From: Bacteroidales bacterium UBA6851
GTDB taxonomy: Bacteria; Bacteroidota; Bacteroidia; Bacteroidales; UBA932
NCBI GenBank assembly: GCA_002451795.1
Contig: DKDJ01000006.1
Location: 84,381-148,380 of the forward strand
DNA: 64,000 nucleotides
Reading direction: 5' to 3'
Shown here: positions 33,293 to 41,440 of the stretch, one piece after another
Layout: the number at the start of each line of letters is the position of its first letter
How positions within the stretch are numbered: position 1 is the first letter of the stretch
Notes under the pieces: generated by a model
What the model was told of the DNA's origin: nothing
The model's database searches: none
Seen by the model: only the letters and a program-made list of their open reading frames with translations
Made by a program: the position numbers and the translations under genes

Positions 33293-34370
33293 AGCGTCTA
33301 TTATCCCTCATTACACGAAGGAAATTACCGCCTGCTATCATAGAAATCTCCTTTCTGCCGAAGCCTCTCCTACGCATCTCTTCCCAGAGTGCAGGGAACT
33401 TCGAAATATCTTCAAGACCGCAAGGACAAACTTCTATTCCATCATAGTCAGTACCGATTCCCACGTGTTCAATTCCGGCAACACCCACAGCGTGTTCAAT
33501 ATGATCCACCACCCTCGATACACCAGGGCGCGGCAGAGAGTTCAGTTCATCTTGAAGATCATTCCACGCCTTGACCTTGACAGGGTCAGATGGAGACTTG
33601 ATGAACTCATCCTCTATCCACATTTTCTCTTCCAACGCAGAGGCATCCAAAACAGAGACAAACCCATCATCGAGAAAGCACGGATATATGCTCATGCAAA
33701 CAATGCCTCCACCATCTGCAATACCACGAATCAGCTCATCAGATATGTTCCTCTTGTGCGAAGCCAAAGCGCGGCAACACCCATGCGTGTATGCTACAGG
33801 CTTTGAACTCAAGGTCAACACATCCCGCATCGTATCGTCTGAGCTATGAGCAAGGTCTATCATCATACGCCTCCGATTCATCTCGGCAACAAGCTCTTTT
33901 CCGAAAGGACTAAGACCTCCCCATGTATGATTACCGGTACAACTATCTCCTACCTGATTGTCCGCACTATGGGTCAATGTAATATATCTTACACCTCTGC
34001 GGTAAAACTCCCTCAAGAGCTCAAACGACTCACCAATTGCAGATGCATTCTCAATCCCAAGAATCACTGAAAGCTTCCCATTGGACTTATTCCGACGCAC
34101 AGAAGAGGCACAACGCGCATAAGAAACCATATCATTATGGGCAGCCACCTGCCTGTCCACTTCTTCAAGAAGCCGCAACGCATATTGAGTAGCCTGCTCG
34201 CCCTGCATAGATGCAGGAACATATAAGGCGAAGAAAGAAGCATCCACTCCCCCTCGCCGCATCTTTGGAAAATCCACCTGTGCGTGCGAGTTGTCAAGAC
34301 CATAGTCTCGCAGCCTTAACATTTGTGACGGAGCGTCACAATGAGCATCCAAAACAACCATACTATCCAA
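33291..34370 (-). CDS. Membrane dipeptidase (peptidase family M19)
   Basis: A 359-residue zinc dipeptidase of the renal dipeptidase family. The metal ligands are in VLDAHCDAP (HxD), the bridging Glu in LGIENASAI, the two His of YTHGCCRALASH and YITLTHSADN. GIGTDYDGIE is the conserved C-terminal block. Bacterial members hydrolyse dipeptides, including D-residue ones. No signal peptide is seen, so it is likely cytoplasmic. Its start overlaps the ABC-F stop by 8 bases; an ATG at 34361 would avoid this. It ends the tatA-tatC operon. Confidence 0.93.
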   Translation of the reverse strand: MDSMVVLDAHCDAPSQMLRLRDYGLDNSHAQVDFPKMRRGGVDASFFALYVPASMQGEQATQYALRLLEEVDRQVAAHNDMVSYARCASSVRRNKSNGKLSVILGIENASAIGESFELLREFYRRGVRYITLTHSADNQVGDSCTGNHTWGGLSPFGKELVAEMNRRRMMIDLAHSSDDTMRDVLTLSSKPVAYTHGCCRALASHKRNISDELIRGIADGGGIVCMSIYPCFLDDGFVSVLDASALEEKMWIEDEFIKSPSDPVKVKAWNDLQDELNSLPRPGVSRVVDHIEHAVGVAGIEHVGIGTDYDGIEVCPCGLEDISKFPALWEEMRRRGFGRKEISMIAGGNFLRVMRDNRR

Positions 34371-36273
34371 TCAGTTCTCCCCACTCTTCAGTCTTGGCAT
34401 CAAGATCGCGTTTACATTCTAGATAAGACCTGGTGAGTTCCATTATATCATCTTTGTCTGTCGGTGAAGAAAGTACAGACTCTATATCCTTCATTTTCTG
34501 CTCCAGCTTCTCTATTTCACACTCAAGATACGAAATGCGGTTCTTTTTCTTTCGATCCATCTTCACTTCCTGTCTTCGCACTTGATCGTTCTGCTTTTGC
34601 ACCGCTTTCTGTTCAGAAACGACCTTCTGAGAATCTACTTTCCTCTCAAGTTCCTGCAGATTCTCGATCTTCCTCTTGGCAAGGAAATCCGTCACACTTC
34701 CAAGATGTTCCGTGACACGGCCATCCCTGAATTCATACATTTTATCTACCAGGCCGTCAAGGAAGTCCCTATCATGTGATACCACAACCATTGTCCCATC
34801 AAAAGACTTGAGCGCCTGCTTGAGTATGTCCTTAGACTTGACATCCATATGGTTGGTAGGCTCGTCAAGAGCCAAAAGATTGTGACTCTGAAGCATCAGC
34901 TTCGCCATTCCAAGCCTTGCACGTTCTCCTCCGGAAAGCACGGACACTTTCTTATCTATATCTTCTCCCCTGAATAGGAATTGGGCCAGAATATCTCGAA
35001 GTTTGGTACGTATCTCTCCCACGGCAATCCGATCAAGCGTAGAAAAGACAGTTTCATTCTTGTCAAGAACATCCTCCTGATTCTGAGCATAATACCCAAT
35101 AGTGACATTGTGACCGAGCTTGGCTTCTCCAGAAATTGGCTCCAGTTCAGAGCAAATCACCCTCATAAGAGTAGTTTTCCCCTCTCCGTTCCTTCCGATC
35201 AACGCCACTTTCTCACCTCTCTTTATCTCAATGTTGGCATGGCTGAACACCACCTTTCCAGGGTAGCCGACCTCCAGATCCACACCCTTGAATACGACAT
35301 CGCCAGAACGAGGTGCAGGCGGGAACTTGACGGTAAGCGTGACATTGTCAGTTTCGTCAACTTCTATCCTGTCAAGTTTCTCCAGCGCCTTTATCCTTGA
35401 CTGCACCTGATTTGACTTGGTAGGTTTGTATCGGAAAGCACGAATAAAGTCTTCTGTTTTCTGAATCATCTTCTGCTGATTCTCATATGCGGCATTCTGC
35501 TGCTGGATACGCTCAGCCCTGAGTTCAAGGTACTTACTGTATGGCACCTTGTAGTCATGTATATGACCAAGCATTATTTCCACAGTGCGATTGGTCACAT
35601 TGTCAAGGAATCTTCTGTCATGGCTCACAAGAAGAAGTGAGCATCTGGTGGACTTCAGATAATCTTCAAGCCACTCTATAGACTCGATATCAAGATGGTT
35701 CGTAGGCTCGTCAAGCAAAAGGACACGAGGCTTGCGAAGCAAGATTTTGGCAAGTTCAATCCTCATATTCCATCCCTGGGAGAAAGTCTCGGTGTTACGG
35801 ACGAGTTCTTCATCCTTGAAACCAAGTCCGAGAAGAGTCCTACGTGCCTGAACTTCAGGAGGTTCACTATGGCTCATCTCAAGTCTATCATTCAGAGCCC
35901 CAAGTTCTTCAATCAGTTCGGAATAAGACTCAGACTCGTAGTCAGTACGTCTCTCCAGTTCTTTAGTAAGAAGTGCAATACGGGACTCTATTTCCGCACT
36001 GCTCTGGAATACCGTAAGGGCCTCGTCAAGTACGGAACGTCCCTTATGATGTTCCATTATCTGAGGCAGATAGCCTATGGTTATATCCTTGGGCTTATCT
36101 ATCCTCCCGGATGTCGGAGACTGAAGTCCGCAGATCATCTTTAGTATGGTGGATTTCCCCGCCCCGTTCTTGCCTACAAGACCGATTTTATCCGAATCAC
36201 TGACGTGGAAATTAATATTGTCTAAAAGAACATATCCACCATATGCTACTGTAACATTCTCTATAGAAATCAT
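34363..36273 (-). CDS. ABC-F family ATP-binding protein
   Basis: A 636-residue cytosolic protein with two ABC domains and no membrane segment. Walker A sequences GKNGAGKSTIL and GRNGEGKTTLM, signatures FSQGWNMRIELA and LSGGERARLGM, Walker B LLLDEPTNHLD and LALDEPTNHMD, and a linker between the domains (ERIQQQNAAYENQQKM) are visible, followed by a C-terminal coiled coil about 540-636. ABC-F proteins act on the ribosome as translation factors or antibiotic-resistance factors; the YdiF/Uup-like housekeeping role is more likely than resistance. It starts 4 bases after the CBM9-like gene. Confidence 0.94.
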   Translation of the reverse strand: MISIENVTVAYGGYVLLDNINFHVSDSDKIGLVGKNGAGKSTILKMICGLQSPTSGRIDKPKDITIGYLPQIMEHHKGRSVLDEALTVFQSSAEIESRIALLTKELERRTDYESESYSELIEELGALNDRLEMSHSEPPEVQARRTLLGLGFKDEELVRNTETFSQGWNMRIELAKILLRKPRVLLLDEPTNHLDIESIEWLEDYLKSTRCSLLLVSHDRRFLDNVTNRTVEIMLGHIHDYKVPYSKYLELRAERIQQQNAAYENQQKMIQKTEDFIRAFRYKPTKSNQVQSRIKALEKLDRIEVDETDNVTLTVKFPPAPRSGDVVFKGVDLEVGYPGKVVFSHANIEIKRGEKVALIGRNGEGKTTLMRVICSELEPISGEAKLGHNVTIGYYAQNQEDVLDKNETVFSTLDRIAVGEIRTKLRDILAQFLFRGEDIDKKVSVLSGGERARLGMAKLMLQSHNLLALDEPTNHMDVKSKDILKQALKSFDGTMVVVSHDRDFLDGLVDKMYEFRDGRVTEHLGSVTDFLAKRKIENLQELERKVDSQKVVSEQKAVQKQNDQVRRQEVKMDRKKKNRISYLECEIEKLEQKMKDIESVLSSPTDKDDIMELTRSYLECKRDLDAKTEEWGELIG

Positions 36274-36277
36274 TTAA

Positions 36278-36856
36278 CTATTCAAATATCAAATCATCAA
36301 AAAACTCAGGACGATGGAAGTCCGGCTTGGGAGTATGTATAGGATACAGACTCATATAGTGCCTCACAGGCGAAGCATCAGCACACTTATAGAAATTCCC
36401 CCTTGCTTTCAGCCCGGAAAAAGTGTCCAAGGAGAACACAGAAGATGGAATATCGAGCCTCAAATCCCATTTTGTTCTATTATTGCTGATACCAAACGGT
36501 TCATTTCCAAGGCTGCTTTCCCTATGTATAGATTCAAGCGCTTCAGACGAGACTGGAATCCTACCGCTTCGGCTGGTGCCATGACAAAGATAAAGTCGTC
36601 CGATACAGTTGCTTTCAACATTATAATATGTCCCGTCACACAAAGGATCAAAGAAGAACTCCACACATGAATCTTCCCACACGTGTTCCATATCAACCCC
36701 GCAGCGAGCCACTACGGCAGGTTCATCGACATAATAATGAATATGAAGGCAGTCTCCACTGTGCCAAATATCAAACTCAGCACTACAATCAGCAATAAAA
36801 TCAGTCCAATTAAAGCACCCTATTCGGTATCTACGTGGTTCTTTGGTGATATACAT
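36278..36856 (-). CDS. CBM9-like carbohydrate-binding family protein
   Basis: A 192-residue stand-alone protein of the CBM9-like family. Segments HYYVDEPAVVARCGVDMEHVWEDSCVEFFFDP, YNVESNCIGRLYL and the C-terminal ARGNFYKCAD are typical. There is no signal peptide, unlike extracellular carbohydrate-binding modules, so it is cytoplasmic and its ligand unknown. It overlaps tatC by 37 bases at its start, and no later ATG would keep the domain intact. It is third in the operon tatA-tatC-CBM9-ABCF-dipeptidase. Confidence 0.8.
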   Translation of the reverse strand: MYITKEPRRYRIGCFNWTDFIADCSAEFDIWHSGDCLHIHYYVDEPAVVARCGVDMEHVWEDSCVEFFFDPLCDGTYYNVESNCIGRLYLCHGTSRSGRIPVSSEALESIHRESSLGNEPFGISNNRTKWDLRLDIPSSVFSLDTFSGLKARGNFYKCADASPVRHYMSLYPIHTPKPDFHRPEFFDDLIFE

Positions 36857-37560
36857 AACAAAATTGACAATTCATATAACAGATAAAGCGGCAGCGCAAG
36901 CACAAACATTGACACTGGATCTGCCGGCGTAATGAAAGCAGACACGACCAAAACCACCACGAAAGCTGTCTTCCTTCCTTTCCTGAGCATTTCTTCCCCA
37001 ATGATTCCAAGCGAGGAAAGCGCAAGTACGAGTGTAGGGAACTCAAAAGTCAGCCCAATAAGCAATATAGTGGAGGTAAAGACCGACATATAGGATCCGA
37101 TGGTTATGCTGTTAACTATCTGGTCAGAGACGCTATAGTTAATGAAAAACTGCAGACACACTGGAAGCACAATAAAATATGCTACGGCCACACCTACATA
37201 AAACAGCAGCGTAGCAAGTAAGAATGATATCCGCAATGGACGCTTCTCCCTATCGTATAATGCAGGCGCAATGAAACGCCATATTTCCAAGATAATCAAC
37301 GGAAAAGCAAGTATTAATCCAGTTGCCACCGCTGCCCTCAGATGAGCGAAGAACTGGGCACTTACCTCCACGTTGATAAGTTGCATCCCAAATGACCAGC
37401 CAAGTAGCCTATACACGCAGAAATCCGGATCTGTCGGAGCAAGAATAACCCCAAAGAGTGCCTTCTTGAAAATTAGCCCAAGACAGGTGAATATGCACAC
37501 ATAAAGAACCGAGCGGAGCAAGACTCCCCTCAGTACCTCAAGGTGATCCCAAAAAGACAT
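36820..37560 (-). CDS. tatC: Sec-independent protein translocase TatC
   Basis: A 246-residue, six-helix inner-membrane receptor of the twin-arginine export system. The start MSFWDHLEVLRGVLLRS, IFKKALFGVILAPTD, the PLIILEIWRFIAPALYDREKR cytoplasmic loop and GLTFEFPTLVLALSSLGII are diagnostic. The start at 37560 is chosen over 37611 because it matches TatC N-termini and removes a 29-base overlap with tatA. The last 37 bases overlap the CBM9-like start. No TatB-like second protein is seen, as expected for minimal TatAC systems. Confidence 0.95.
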   Translation of the reverse strand: MSFWDHLEVLRGVLLRSVLYVCIFTCLGLIFKKALFGVILAPTDPDFCVYRLLGWSFGMQLINVEVSAQFFAHLRAAVATGLILAFPLIILEIWRFIAPALYDREKRPLRISFLLATLLFYVGVAVAYFIVLPVCLQFFINYSVSDQIVNSITIGSYMSVFTSTILLIGLTFEFPTLVLALSSLGIIGEEMLRKGRKTAFVVVLVVSAFITPADPVSMFVLALPLYLLYELSILLCISPKNHVDTE

Positions 37561-37582
37561 GCGGGATCCATCCGACAGAGCA

Positions 37583-37777
37583 CTATTCGTCCTTTTTCTT
37601 AGTATCGTCATCTACCTCACGAAGACCTTCCTTGAAGCTCCGGACTCCCTTTCCGAGACCTTTCATCATCTCAGGAATTTTCTTTCCACCGAAAAGAAGC
37701 AGCACCACCAAAGCGATAACAAGGACTTCAGTCCAGCCGATTACCAAAGGATATGTAAGCATAATTAGTTGAAACAT
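37583..37777 (-). CDS. tatA: Twin-arginine translocase subunit TatA/TatE
   Basis: A 64-residue protein with one membrane helix (TEVLVIALVVLLLFGGKKIPEM) followed by an amphipathic helix (MKGLGKGVRSFKEGLRE) and an acidic tail, the standard TatA design. It forms the pore-like component of the Tat system with TatC, 22 bases downstream. An internal ATG at 37762 may be the true start because the -7 box at 37783-37790 leaves almost no leader for the one at 37777. Confidence 0.95.
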   Translation of the reverse strand: MFQLIMLTYPLVIGWTEVLVIALVVLLLFGGKKIPEMMKGLGKGVRSFKEGLREVDDDTKKKDE

Positions 37778-37782
37778 AAGTG

Positions 37783-37790
37783 CAAATATA
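37783..37790 (-). promoter_or_regulatory. Predicted -7 box of the tat operon
   Basis: Minus-strand TATATTTG lies in the 25-base gap between the lipid-kinase stop and tatA. It suggests that tatA-tatC and the three genes after it have their own promoter. Confidence 0.45.
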
Positions 37791-37802
37791 CAAAAAACAT
37801 GG

Positions 37803-38645
37803 TTATCTCACAGGAGCGACGACCCTAAGTGCAGACGGCTGTACCGTAATATCCAGCACCTCTGGAGCCTCAAAACACTCTCCATCAAAGTGCGCGGGAC
37901 CGCTAAGGCTCCTTCTTATAATGATATGTTTTCCGGCAAAATGATGCACCCGCCTACTCCGGTAGCACCTTCCAGTCATGAGCTTGCCGGCAAGAGAAGG
38001 CAATTCTGCAGTACGGAACATATCCAGCACCGTCACCTCAAGAATTCCATCAGAGACACTGGCGAGAGGCGTAACCTTAGCACCATTGCCCCATTGGTTG
38101 GAATTGCCTACGGTAATTAGAACCGCCTGACAGTCAATCTTCTCACCATCCACAATAAGTTCATAATGCTCTGGAGAAAATCCATGCCATAGTTTCACTG
38201 CCTGCCAAATATAATTCTTCAGCCCTCGCTCCCCTGACTCAGAAAACATCTTACTCACCTGCGCATCAAAGCCCACACCGCACACGGAGAAGAATGGCTT
38301 ACCATTTACAAACGCAGCATCCAGCGGCACAGTCTCAGCATCAAGAAGGGTCTTAATCGCCTTACGCGGAGACCTGCTAATACCAAGGTCAAGAGCAAGT
38401 CCATCGCCACTGCCACATGGAACAATCCCAAGCGTCTTATCAGTCCCCAATAGGCCTCTGGCCACCTCATTTACAGTCCCGTCTCCCCCTACAGCCACTA
38501 CTGTATGCGCAGAAGTCTCCTTAGCAATACGTTCTGCATGACCAGGATAAGCAGTATGAACCACCTCCATCCCGGACTCCCGAAGAAGGTTGACTATTTT
38601 AGATTTACGTCCGTTGCCCGAAATCGGATTGACAATACACAACAT
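37803..38645 (-). CDS. Diacylglycerol kinase family lipid kinase
   Basis: A 280-residue YegS/DgkB-type kinase, second of the window. IVNPISGNGRKSKI, VVAVGGDGTVNEVARGLLG and VPCGSGDGLALDLG are the catalytic loops, FSVCGVGFDAQVS and VGNSNQWGNGAKV the C-terminal ones. It is shorter than the paralogue at 16759-17724 and lacks its C-terminal tail. Its start overlaps the phosphoethanolamine transferase stop by 1 base. That linkage fits recycling of the diacylglycerol released by phosphoethanolamine transfer from phosphatidylethanolamine, an inference from family biochemistry. Confidence 0.92.
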   Translation of the reverse strand: MLCIVNPISGNGRKSKIVNLLRESGMEVVHTAYPGHAERIAKETSAHTVVAVGGDGTVNEVARGLLGTDKTLGIVPCGSGDGLALDLGISRSPRKAIKTLLDAETVPLDAAFVNGKPFFSVCGVGFDAQVSKMFSESGERGLKNYIWQAVKLWHGFSPEHYELIVDGEKIDCQAVLITVGNSNQWGNGAKVTPLASVSDGILEVTVLDMFRTAELPSLAGKLMTGRCYRSRRVHHFAGKHIIIRRSLSGPAHFDGECFEAPEVLDITVQPSALRVVAPVR

Positions 38646-40168
38646 TATTCAAAAATATTCATGTCTTCATTATAAATCTCACTCCTCGCCCCCAAGAAAT
38701 GCATCACGGAATGGAACACATTATACTGACTGTACATATCCATTTTTTTAATTCCCTGTGACGCATCAGACGTCCACACTACAAACGGAATCTCGAGTTG
38801 CTCCTTCGGAGCCACAGAAATAGGAACGCCATGCATGTACAATCCGCCCTCGCCAAGAGACTCACCATGATCCGAAATGTACATCATACAGCTCTTCCAT
38901 CCATCCAATTCCCTCAGCTGACTTATCACATGGTCAAGGATAAAATCAGTATAAAGAATGGAATTGTCATACGAATTCATGAGTTCACCCTTGTCGGCCT
39001 TAGACATTTCAACTGTCGTACAAACTGGAGTAAACTTCTCGAATTCAGCGGGATACCTCTTATTATAAGATGGCCCATGACTAGTACTAGTATGTACTAC
39101 CACAAGCACCTTATTCTTACCGCTTTCGAGTATCTGATCTTTGAGGCCTTTCACCAGAATCCCATCATACTGTGGGTCCGCCTCAGGGAATACCTTCTGC
39201 AGATCCGCAACTTGAAGGTATTTGTCAATATGCAGAGGAGGCTCTCCCCAGTTGCTTGTACGCCATACCACATCAGCGCCAGAGCGGAAAATATAATTGG
39301 GAAGGATCTCGTATAGTTTATCTGTAGGAGTATAGTCTATAATGGCCTTCACTCCAGCAGTGGTATATGTAGCAGAAGATTCAGCTACAAGCGCTTTAAC
39401 CCCATCCTTCTGAAGCAACGGGTTAGTCTCACGCTGATAACCGTACAGCGAAAAATGATCCCTTCGCGCCGACTCCCCTATGACGAGAACAACCACTTCT
39501 TTGTCATCATCAATATAAGTGACATCAGGCAGCAATATCTCCTGGCGGTTTCTCTCATGAACGGCGCACTGGTATCTCACAGCGTTTACCGTATATGACC
39601 ATGGCATCAAAAGGCTCCCGAGTTCAGTGGAATTCCTGTCAATCCAAGGCCAATTGCTCATATTTGAGAATGCCACCAGCACCACAATCCCGAGCGACGC
39701 ACCTATATTGGAAAGGAATCTCTTGAATGAGCCGAATCTAATTTTAGGCAGAAACAACAACACACTCGGCACAATTCCAAGCAGAAGAACATACAGCACC
39801 GCTGCCACAGAGAAATATCCAGAAGCCTCAGAATACTGCGTATTAAAGACATTACCCATCATAGTAATGTCAATATACACGTCATAAGTATTTATAAAAT
39901 AAAGACTTACGGCATCGCCTATCAGAGTAGCTGCAACTATGCACCTCCCCACAATACGACCACAATATAGCAGCAGGTAATACAAGAAATAATTGGCTGC
40001 GAGCATAAGCACCACCAGTCCCAATACAATAAGCACGGCATTGCCCCCACCCTCCACATTGACACATACGCAGCGGAAAAATGGAATATGATACGCCACC
40101 AAAGTAAAAATACTTAAGAGCGCACATACAACCCACAAGCTAAACTCTTTTCTTTCTATTCTTTTCAT
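38645..40168 (-). CDS. Phosphoethanolamine transferase (EptA-like sulfatase family)
   Basis: A 507-residue enzyme with about five N-terminal membrane helices and a C-terminal periplasmic sulfatase-fold domain. Metal-site segments LVIGESARRDHFSLYGYQR, VVVHTSTSHGPSYNKR and SDHGESLGEGGLYMHG are clear. The nucleophile region reads ATYTTAGV and lacks the usual Cys-containing block. It moves phosphoethanolamine from phosphatidylethanolamine to lipid A or another surface lipid. It follows the PHP-like gene with a 29-base overlap and is coupled to the lipid kinase by a 1-base overlap. Confidence 0.9.
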   Translation of the reverse strand: MKRIERKEFSLWVVCALLSIFTLVAYHIPFFRCVCVNVEGGGNAVLIVLGLVVLMLAANYFLYYLLLYCGRIVGRCIVAATLIGDAVSLYFINTYDVYIDITMMGNVFNTQYSEASGYFSVAAVLYVLLLGIVPSVLLFLPKIRFGSFKRFLSNIGASLGIVVLVAFSNMSNWPWIDRNSTELGSLLMPWSYTVNAVRYQCAVHERNRQEILLPDVTYIDDDKEVVVLVIGESARRDHFSLYGYQRETNPLLQKDGVKALVAESSATYTTAGVKAIIDYTPTDKLYEILPNYIFRSGADVVWRTSNWGEPPLHIDKYLQVADLQKVFPEADPQYDGILVKGLKDQILESGKNKVLVVVHTSTSHGPSYNKRYPAEFEKFTPVCTTVEMSKADKGELMNSYDNSILYTDFILDHVISQLRELDGWKSCMMYISDHGESLGEGGLYMHGVPISVAPKEQLEIPFVVWTSDASQGIKKMDMYSQYNVFHSVMHFLGARSEIYNEDMNIFE

Positions 40169-41360
40169 TTCCTTTGATTGTCATAACAATAAGCCATACA
40201 ATTACACCCGAGAACGCTACCACAGCCAGATTCCATAGCACAGTAAGGAGCACATTTACACGATGTGGGGCATTTACATAAGGAGTTTCCCGCACAGAAG
40301 CATCGTATCGAGCGAAAGGATTGGAATATATCACCTCTCCTTCAGGAAAGAACACGGTAAAACGTGCATACGGATCGTCCTTTCCCATCGTATACTCAGC
40401 CTTATCGGACGATGTAACCAGGGCAAGAACCTTGTGATCCTGTCCGGTAACCCTTATGCTGTCCGCCACTATGGAGGTCGAGATGTAAATTGTACTATCC
40501 CTCAGACCTATATCAGCAAGGTATGGCAGATGAGCATTCTTCTCATACTTGACACTCCAGTCACCATCACCATAATCTACAAGATGCATACTATAATAGC
40601 ATCCGTCCAGAAGTGTCTTCTTTATATCTTCATATCTTGCGGAAGGCGTGCAGAGGAAATTGCACCTCACAGCAATATACTCATGTCTATCAGGATAATG
40701 CAGATCATCATTAGCAAGGCCGAAACTATAATGTCCGGCGCTCAAAGCCCAGTCCCAATACTCTTGTTCAAGCGTGCGTCCGCTGTCAAGTTCCATGATT
40801 TCATAACCCGTAAGTAGGCTCATCTGCTTTTCGCTAGTGCCTCCGGTACGGAACGGGTGATTCATCTGGATAAAATCACTGTCTTTTCCGAGAAGATCAA
40901 GCTGAAACTGCTTTTGGAAAACGAATAGCGGCATGATATTGTCGAACCTGTTCACTTTCTCGCTACCGAAAACGAGTTTATGAAACTTAAAGATATTATA
41001 GCCATGTTCATAGACATTAACCTGCAACTCAGGATCAAACGGATGAGTGGTAATCTCGTTGTGATTAGAGAATGTGACAATGTCATAACCGAGCTTTGAG
41101 AGGGCTTCATAAGTCTCCATGGGCCAATACTCACATTCATTCAAAGGGCCCTTGACTCTGGTATGCGTATGAAAATTGGCCTTTTTCCAGCAGTTTGCTG
41201 TGTCAAGATTACGATACGGATTGAATATGTCTGGTCCACTGAATGGGGCAGGCTTCTGGAAATCATAGACAGCGCTTACGCCTGAGAGCGAAATGACAAG
41301 AACGATGACAAGCACTGCCACCGTCAGAACTTTCAAAAAGACGAAAATAAATTTTCTCAT
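40140..41360 (-). CDS. Membrane-anchored PHP-domain phosphoesterase-like protein
   Basis: A 406-residue protein with an N-terminal hydrophobic segment (VLTVAVLVIVLVISLSG) and a C-terminal one (LLTVLWNLAVVAFSGVIVW), so both ends are anchored and the middle is periplasmic. The middle has PHP-type metal motifs: NFHTHTRV (HxH), FSNHNEI, IQMNHPFR and LANDDLHYPD. PHP domains hydrolyse phosphoester bonds. Here the operon with a phosphoethanolamine transferase and lipid kinase points to a surface-lipid substrate, which is inference. The C-terminal codons overlap the transferase by 29 bases. Confidence 0.75.
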   Translation of the reverse strand: MRKFIFVFLKVLTVAVLVIVLVISLSGVSAVYDFQKPAPFSGPDIFNPYRNLDTANCWKKANFHTHTRVKGPLNECEYWPMETYEALSKLGYDIVTFSNHNEITTHPFDPELQVNVYEHGYNIFKFHKLVFGSEKVNRFDNIMPLFVFQKQFQLDLLGKDSDFIQMNHPFRTGGTSEKQMSLLTGYEIMELDSGRTLEQEYWDWALSAGHYSFGLANDDLHYPDRHEYIAVRCNFLCTPSARYEDIKKTLLDGCYYSMHLVDYGDGDWSVKYEKNAHLPYLADIGLRDSTIYISTSIVADSIRVTGQDHKVLALVTSSDKAEYTMGKDDPYARFTVFFPEGEVIYSNPFARYDASVRETPYVNAPHRVNVLLTVLWNLAVVAFSGVIVWLIVMTIKGNEKNRKKRV

Positions 41361-41387
41361 ACTCTTATGTCCACAAATGCAGAATTA

Positions 41388-41395
41388 CAAATATA
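41388..41395 (-). promoter_or_regulatory. Predicted -7 box of the PHP-transferase-kinase operon
   Basis: Minus-strand TATATTTG, 27 bases before the ATG at 41360; divergent from the MATE promoter 28 bases away. Confidence 0.5.
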
Positions 41396-41423
41396 CTCAT
41401 TTTTTACTTTCCCCAAGTATGAT

Positions 41424-41431
41424 TATTTTTG
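41424..41431 (+). promoter_or_regulatory. Predicted -7 box of the MATE operon
   Basis: TATTTTTG matches TAnnTTTG and lies 9 bases before the ATG at 41441, so the transcript would have almost no leader. It also rules out a TTG start at 41429, which falls inside the box. Confidence 0.45.
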
Positions 41432-41440
41432 CAGAGCAAA

